From: Planctomicrobium piriforme
GTDB lineage: Bacteria; Planctomycetota; Planctomycetia; Planctomycetales; Planctomycetaceae
NCBI RefSeq assembly: GCF_900113665.1
Contig: NZ_FOQD01000015.1
Span: 1 to 64,000, forward strand
Length of the DNA stretch: 64,000 nucleotides
Direction of reading: 5' to 3'
In this document: positions 63,913-64,000 of the stretch, piece by piece
Layout: each line of letters begins with the position of its first letter
Numbering within the stretch: position 1 is the first letter of the stretch
Notes under the pieces: generated by a model
The model's database searches: none
The model's input: only the letters and a program-made list of their open reading frames with translations
Told to the model about the DNA's origin: nothing
Program-made: the position numbers and the translations under genes

Positions 63913-64000
63913 TCTCTTCCTTGCTCAATCGCAATTCGCGTTGGGCGAGTTTGAGGTCGGTGGCGGCCATTTCGCTGACCAGCTCTTCGAATGAAATCTC
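63908..64000 (-). CDS. C-terminal end of a gene entering from the right edge
   Basis: Thirty codons, then TGA at 63910-63908, ending EISFEELVSEM and TDLKLAQRELRLSKEES. The fragment is helical and charged. Too short to identify. The stop lies within the adjacent heptad repeat. Confidence 0.55.
   Translation of the reverse strand, partial: EISFEELVSEMAATDLKLAQRELRLSKEES

Overview
The window looks like chromosomal DNA of a planctomycete (order Planctomycetales). The evidence is a DUF1559 prepilin-like protein followed by a small lipoprotein with a carboxypeptidase-regulatory-like fold, several Gfo/Idh/MocA oxidoreductases (one with a Tat signal), Tat-exported enzymes, a choice-of-anchor I protein, a PQQ-type beta-propeller lipoprotein, large secreted proteins of unknown function, and a high-GC core crowded with palindromic intergenic repeats. 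I found no rRNA, tRNA, phage, insertion sequence or CRISPR array. About 58 protein genes are supported, two of them cut by the window edges.

Layout. 0-5.8 kb: trpC, a Nudix-like protein, an exported protein, fabH and a membrane zinc-ribbon protein. 5.9-8.5 kb: EamA transporter, Tat oxidoreductase and an SDR. 8.9-14 kb: a 1666-residue CheB-CheR-PAS-kinase-receiver protein behind a sigma-54-like promoter. 14-21 kb: KDPG aldolase (eda), macrodomain protein, His-rich lipoprotein, SDR, bcp, and a more AT-rich patch of small unknown genes. 20.8-27.2 kb: a sugar-related group (HPS/KGPDC-like decarboxylase, zinc alcohol dehydrogenase, sugar phosphate isomerase/epimerase, pyruvyl-transferase-like Tat protein, DUF4038 glycosidase-like protein), interrupted by a tightly coupled pair of small genes. 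27-32 kb: VIT1-type transporter, choice-of-anchor I lipoprotein, DUF1559 protein, lipoprotein and panD. 32.5-38.4 kb: Ser/Thr kinase and two large exported proteins. 38.6-47.6 kb: fabI, isochorismatase-like hydrolase, gluzincin-like protein, mog-like gene, two genes carrying three DUF3467 domains, an oxidoreductase, and argB-argD. 48-54.8 kb: a signalling block (ammonium-transporter/hybrid kinase fusion, HD-GYP response regulator, membrane sensor kinase). 55-64 kb: PhoD-type phosphatase, ribF, RidA, a beta-propeller lipoprotein, an oxidoreductase and a large membrane protein.

Two themes stand out. First, the 48-53 kb block joins an Amt channel to PAS, histidine kinase, two receiver domains and an Hpt domain, followed 58 bp later by a receiver-HD-GYP protein. 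It reads as a direct route from external ammonium to c-di-GMP breakdown. The Amt-kinase principle is known from Ks-Amt5 of the anammox planctomycete Kuenenia; the Hpt-tailed form beside an HD-GYP regulator is the part worth testing.

Second, nearly twenty intergenic regions hold inverted repeats built from degenerate short units, mostly 7 bp. They have different sequences but the same plan, and in at least five cases a gene's stop codon lies inside or at the edge of the repeat. A separate element of about 108 bp with CTAGAGCA terminal inverted repeats also supplies the stop codon of genes.
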